From: Saccharomycopsis fibuligera x Saccharomycopsis cf. fibuligera
Taxonomy: Eukaryota; Ascomycota; Saccharomycetes; Ascoideales; Saccharomycopsidaceae
Assembly (NCBI GenBank): GCA_001936135.1
Contig: CP012817.1
Location: forward strand, 3,100,001-3,164,000
Length of the DNA stretch: 64,000 nt
Direction of reading: 5' to 3'
Part shown: piece after piece, positions 62,419 through 64,000 of the stretch
Layout of the letters: each line of letters begins with the position of its first letter
How positions within the stretch are numbered: the first letter of the stretch is position 1
Translations under genes and position numbers: made by a program
Notes under the pieces: model-generated
Seen by the model: only the letters and a program-made list of their open reading frames with translations
What the model was told of the DNA's origin: nothing
Database searches by the model: none

Positions 62419-63453
62419 TTTATCACACATTTGAGCATTTGATTTTTTTCGCTTTTCTTTTCATAAGAGCAAAAAATTGTTTATCTTTTGTTTATAATCA
62501 CTGACTGTTTTGCGCTTTTTATACTTTTGTGCAAACCATACTCGTTGTGCTTTTTGTGCTTTGCTTTTTTTTTTTTTTTTTTGGCTTTTCCTCTATATCA
62601 TTGTTTTTGTATTGCTCACAGTTTTATATCTCGCATTTCACGTTTTACACCTCATACCTCACATCTCACATTCTCAAATATTATTTACGTTTTTGAAATG
62701 ATCGAACATTTTTTCATATCACTTTGTTCTACTTTACTCAGCTATATCATACCTTTTTTCTCTAGGTCTGTTTCGTATTTTATATTGTATGCCTTTTTAT
62801 GGTCTGCATCTATTTCGTGTTTTTATCTGATTCTCATTTTATTTGCCTATACTATTTTTACACTATATATTTTATGTAACATGGTGTTTCAATTCCATTT
62901 TACGTTTTACGTTTTACTGCTTCTTTTGGGAATTAAAAACCTATAAGAGATAATTAATTTTGCGAACTTGACATGTTTGAAAGACATTTTTACAACTGCA
63001 CCCGAAAAGATACAAATGTATTTTAACGCATTCACGTAATGATACTATCCATTAGTTAATAAAGTTAATAAAATAAAGATAAAGATAGATAAATTAGACA
63101 GAAAAAAAGGATAAAAAAAAAGACGCAGGCAAAAAGAAAATTGAAAGAAAAGAAAAGGTTTAAATGAGAAAAAACTTATGTATGACAAATGGACAAATGG
63201 CAACAGTAAAAAGAAAGGACCTAAAACAAGAAGACCGTAAAATGACAACATGACAATGAGACAAGTAAAACAAGTAAGACAGTGAGACAAGTGATGTAGC
63301 AATCAACAAAAAAACTTGCAGGAAGAAAAAAAGAAAACAAAACAGATCAATAAACCAGTATGACGTTATTTTTATAAGTTTTATATTTTTCTTTATTTTA
63401 CTTATTATATTTTTTTTTGCATTATTCATTCCGCAGTGGCTTACATTTCGAAA
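62330..63453. other. Convergent 3' region FPK1 / SCD6
   Basis: 1.12 kb, with a run of 36 T (62380-62415) and further T-rich (left) and A-rich (right) stretches. Open frames here reflect the T-richness. No gene supported. Confidence 0.5.
62380..62415. repeat. T homopolymer, 36 bases
   Basis: Uninterrupted T run about 50 bases after the FPK1 stop. Confidence 0.92.
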
Positions 63454-64000
63454 TTACCATTGTGGTTCATCTTGTCTTCTGTTTCCTCCATCATTGTTGA
63501 AGCGTCTGCTATTGTTGTTATTATTATTGTTATTGTAAAATCTTCCGCCTCTTCCACCTCTTCCACCTCTACCGCCTCTACCTCTACCTCTACCTCTACC
63601 TCTGCCTCTATTGCCAAAATTTCTCTTAGTCTCACCAAAAGTTTCCAAATCATTGTATCTTACAGCTTCACTTTTATCGTCGGTCTTATCAGTAGATGAA
63701 GAAATAGTGTCAAAGAAGGAAGATTTCTTGTTGTAGAAATTTTCTGCTGGCTTGTTGGCTTCTTCATCTTTGGAAAACTTGGCATTATTAGATTCGAAGT
63801 CAAAATCGGATTTAGGGATTTCAATGCCACGTTTTTGTTGCTGTTGATTTTGAAATTGTTGTGGCCGGCGAGCTGGTTGGGAAGTTTGCTGCTGTGGAGC
63901 ACCGTGCGTATGAGATGGTGCTTGCTGTTGTGATGCTTGTTGCTGTTGTTGTGGTTGTGAAGCAGTAGGCTGAGGAGTTTGTGTTTGAGAAGGAGCCGGG
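63454..64000 (-). CDS. SCD6: Scd6 (Lsm14/Rap55 family), C-terminal part, 5' end outside window
   Basis: Translation repressor and decapping activator found in P-bodies and stress granules. The window holds the C-terminal 181 codons; the Lsm domain would lie beyond 64000. In order: a Pro/Gln-rich linker, the FDF box KSDFDFESNNAKFSKDEE, the FFD box YNKKSSFFDTISS, the TFG-like box DLETFGETKRNFG, and a C-terminal RGG tract (GRGRGRGGRGGRGGR, about 63540-63620) followed by Asn-rich sequence and stop. The FDF binds Dhh1 and the RGG binds eIF4G in S. cerevisiae. The frame is open to the edge. Confidence 0.92.
   Translation of the reverse strand, partial: PAPSQTQTPQPTASQPQQQQQASQQQAPSHTHGAPQQQTSQPARRPQQFQNQQQQKRGIEIPKSDFDFESNNAKFSKDEEANKPAENFYNKKSSFFDTISSSTDKTDDKSEAVRYNDLETFGETKRNFGNRGRGRGRGRGRGGRGGRGGRGGRFYNNNNNNNNSRRFNNDGGNRRQDEPQW

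Overview
The window is nuclear DNA of a budding yeast (Saccharomycotina). The evidence is densely packed yeast orthologues, short introns with GTAAGT/GTATGT/GTGAGT donors and near-perfect TACTAAC branch sites, an intron-containing tRNA gene, and Ty1/copia-type LTR fossils beside tRNA genes. Hexose-transporter, sterol-regulator-type zinc-cluster and arrestin-like genes, with scarce CTG codons in most genes, would fit the Candida/Debaryomycetaceae side. CUG decoding cannot be settled from the window: two CTG codons fall where protein families prefer leucine.

Layout: 1-13 kb: SPC97 (5' end outside), RPT6, SPN1, ANT1, APQ12 (all +) and a LisH/WD-like gene (-). 13.4-14.5 kb: RPS23 with a 617-nt intron. 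14.5-19 kb: a 4.55-kb stretch without a convincing gene, ending in a hexose transporter promoter with a cluster of Rgt1-type motifs. 19-25 kb: the transporter, convergent with CIN1. 25.2-28.5 kb: tRNA-Val with intron, a nest of broken Ty1/copia pieces, tRNA-Thr. 29-34 kb: an unrecognised gene, MRPL33 and YKU70; YKU70 has a 15-codon first exon behind a 75-nt intron. 34.4-36.2 kb: LTR relic and tRNA-Asn. 36.2-40.6 kb: two tandem arrestin-like paralogues. 41-43.5 kb: secreted RNase T2, second tRNA-Thr, nested LTR relics. 45-48.5 kb: a Zn2Cys6 factor rich in His/Pro/Gln. 50.2-55.1 kb: PSF3 (three exons), divergent NOP8, and SRT1 (five exons). 55-58.4 kb: a GC-rich interval with a RING-H2 gene. 58.4-64 kb: an FPK1/KIN82-type kinase, convergent with SCD6, which runs off the right edge.

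The genes are mostly housekeeping: microtubule nucleation and folding (SPC97, CIN1), proteasome (RPT6), transcription elongation (SPN1), peroxisomal ATP import (ANT1), nuclear pore/envelope (APQ12), cytosolic and mitochondrial ribosomes (RPS23, NOP8, MRPL33), replication and repair (PSF3, YKU70), dolichol synthesis (SRT1), flippase control (FPK1) and mRNA decay (SCD6). No operon-like system is expected or seen. I found no clearly new system. The best observations are the overlooked small exons (YKU70, PSF3, SRT1), two independent nested LTR insertions with intact 5-bp target duplications, LTR relics upstream of all four tRNA genes, a tRNA-Val(UAC) intron, very long A/T homopolymers, and intergenic DNA that is more GC-rich than the genes in several places.
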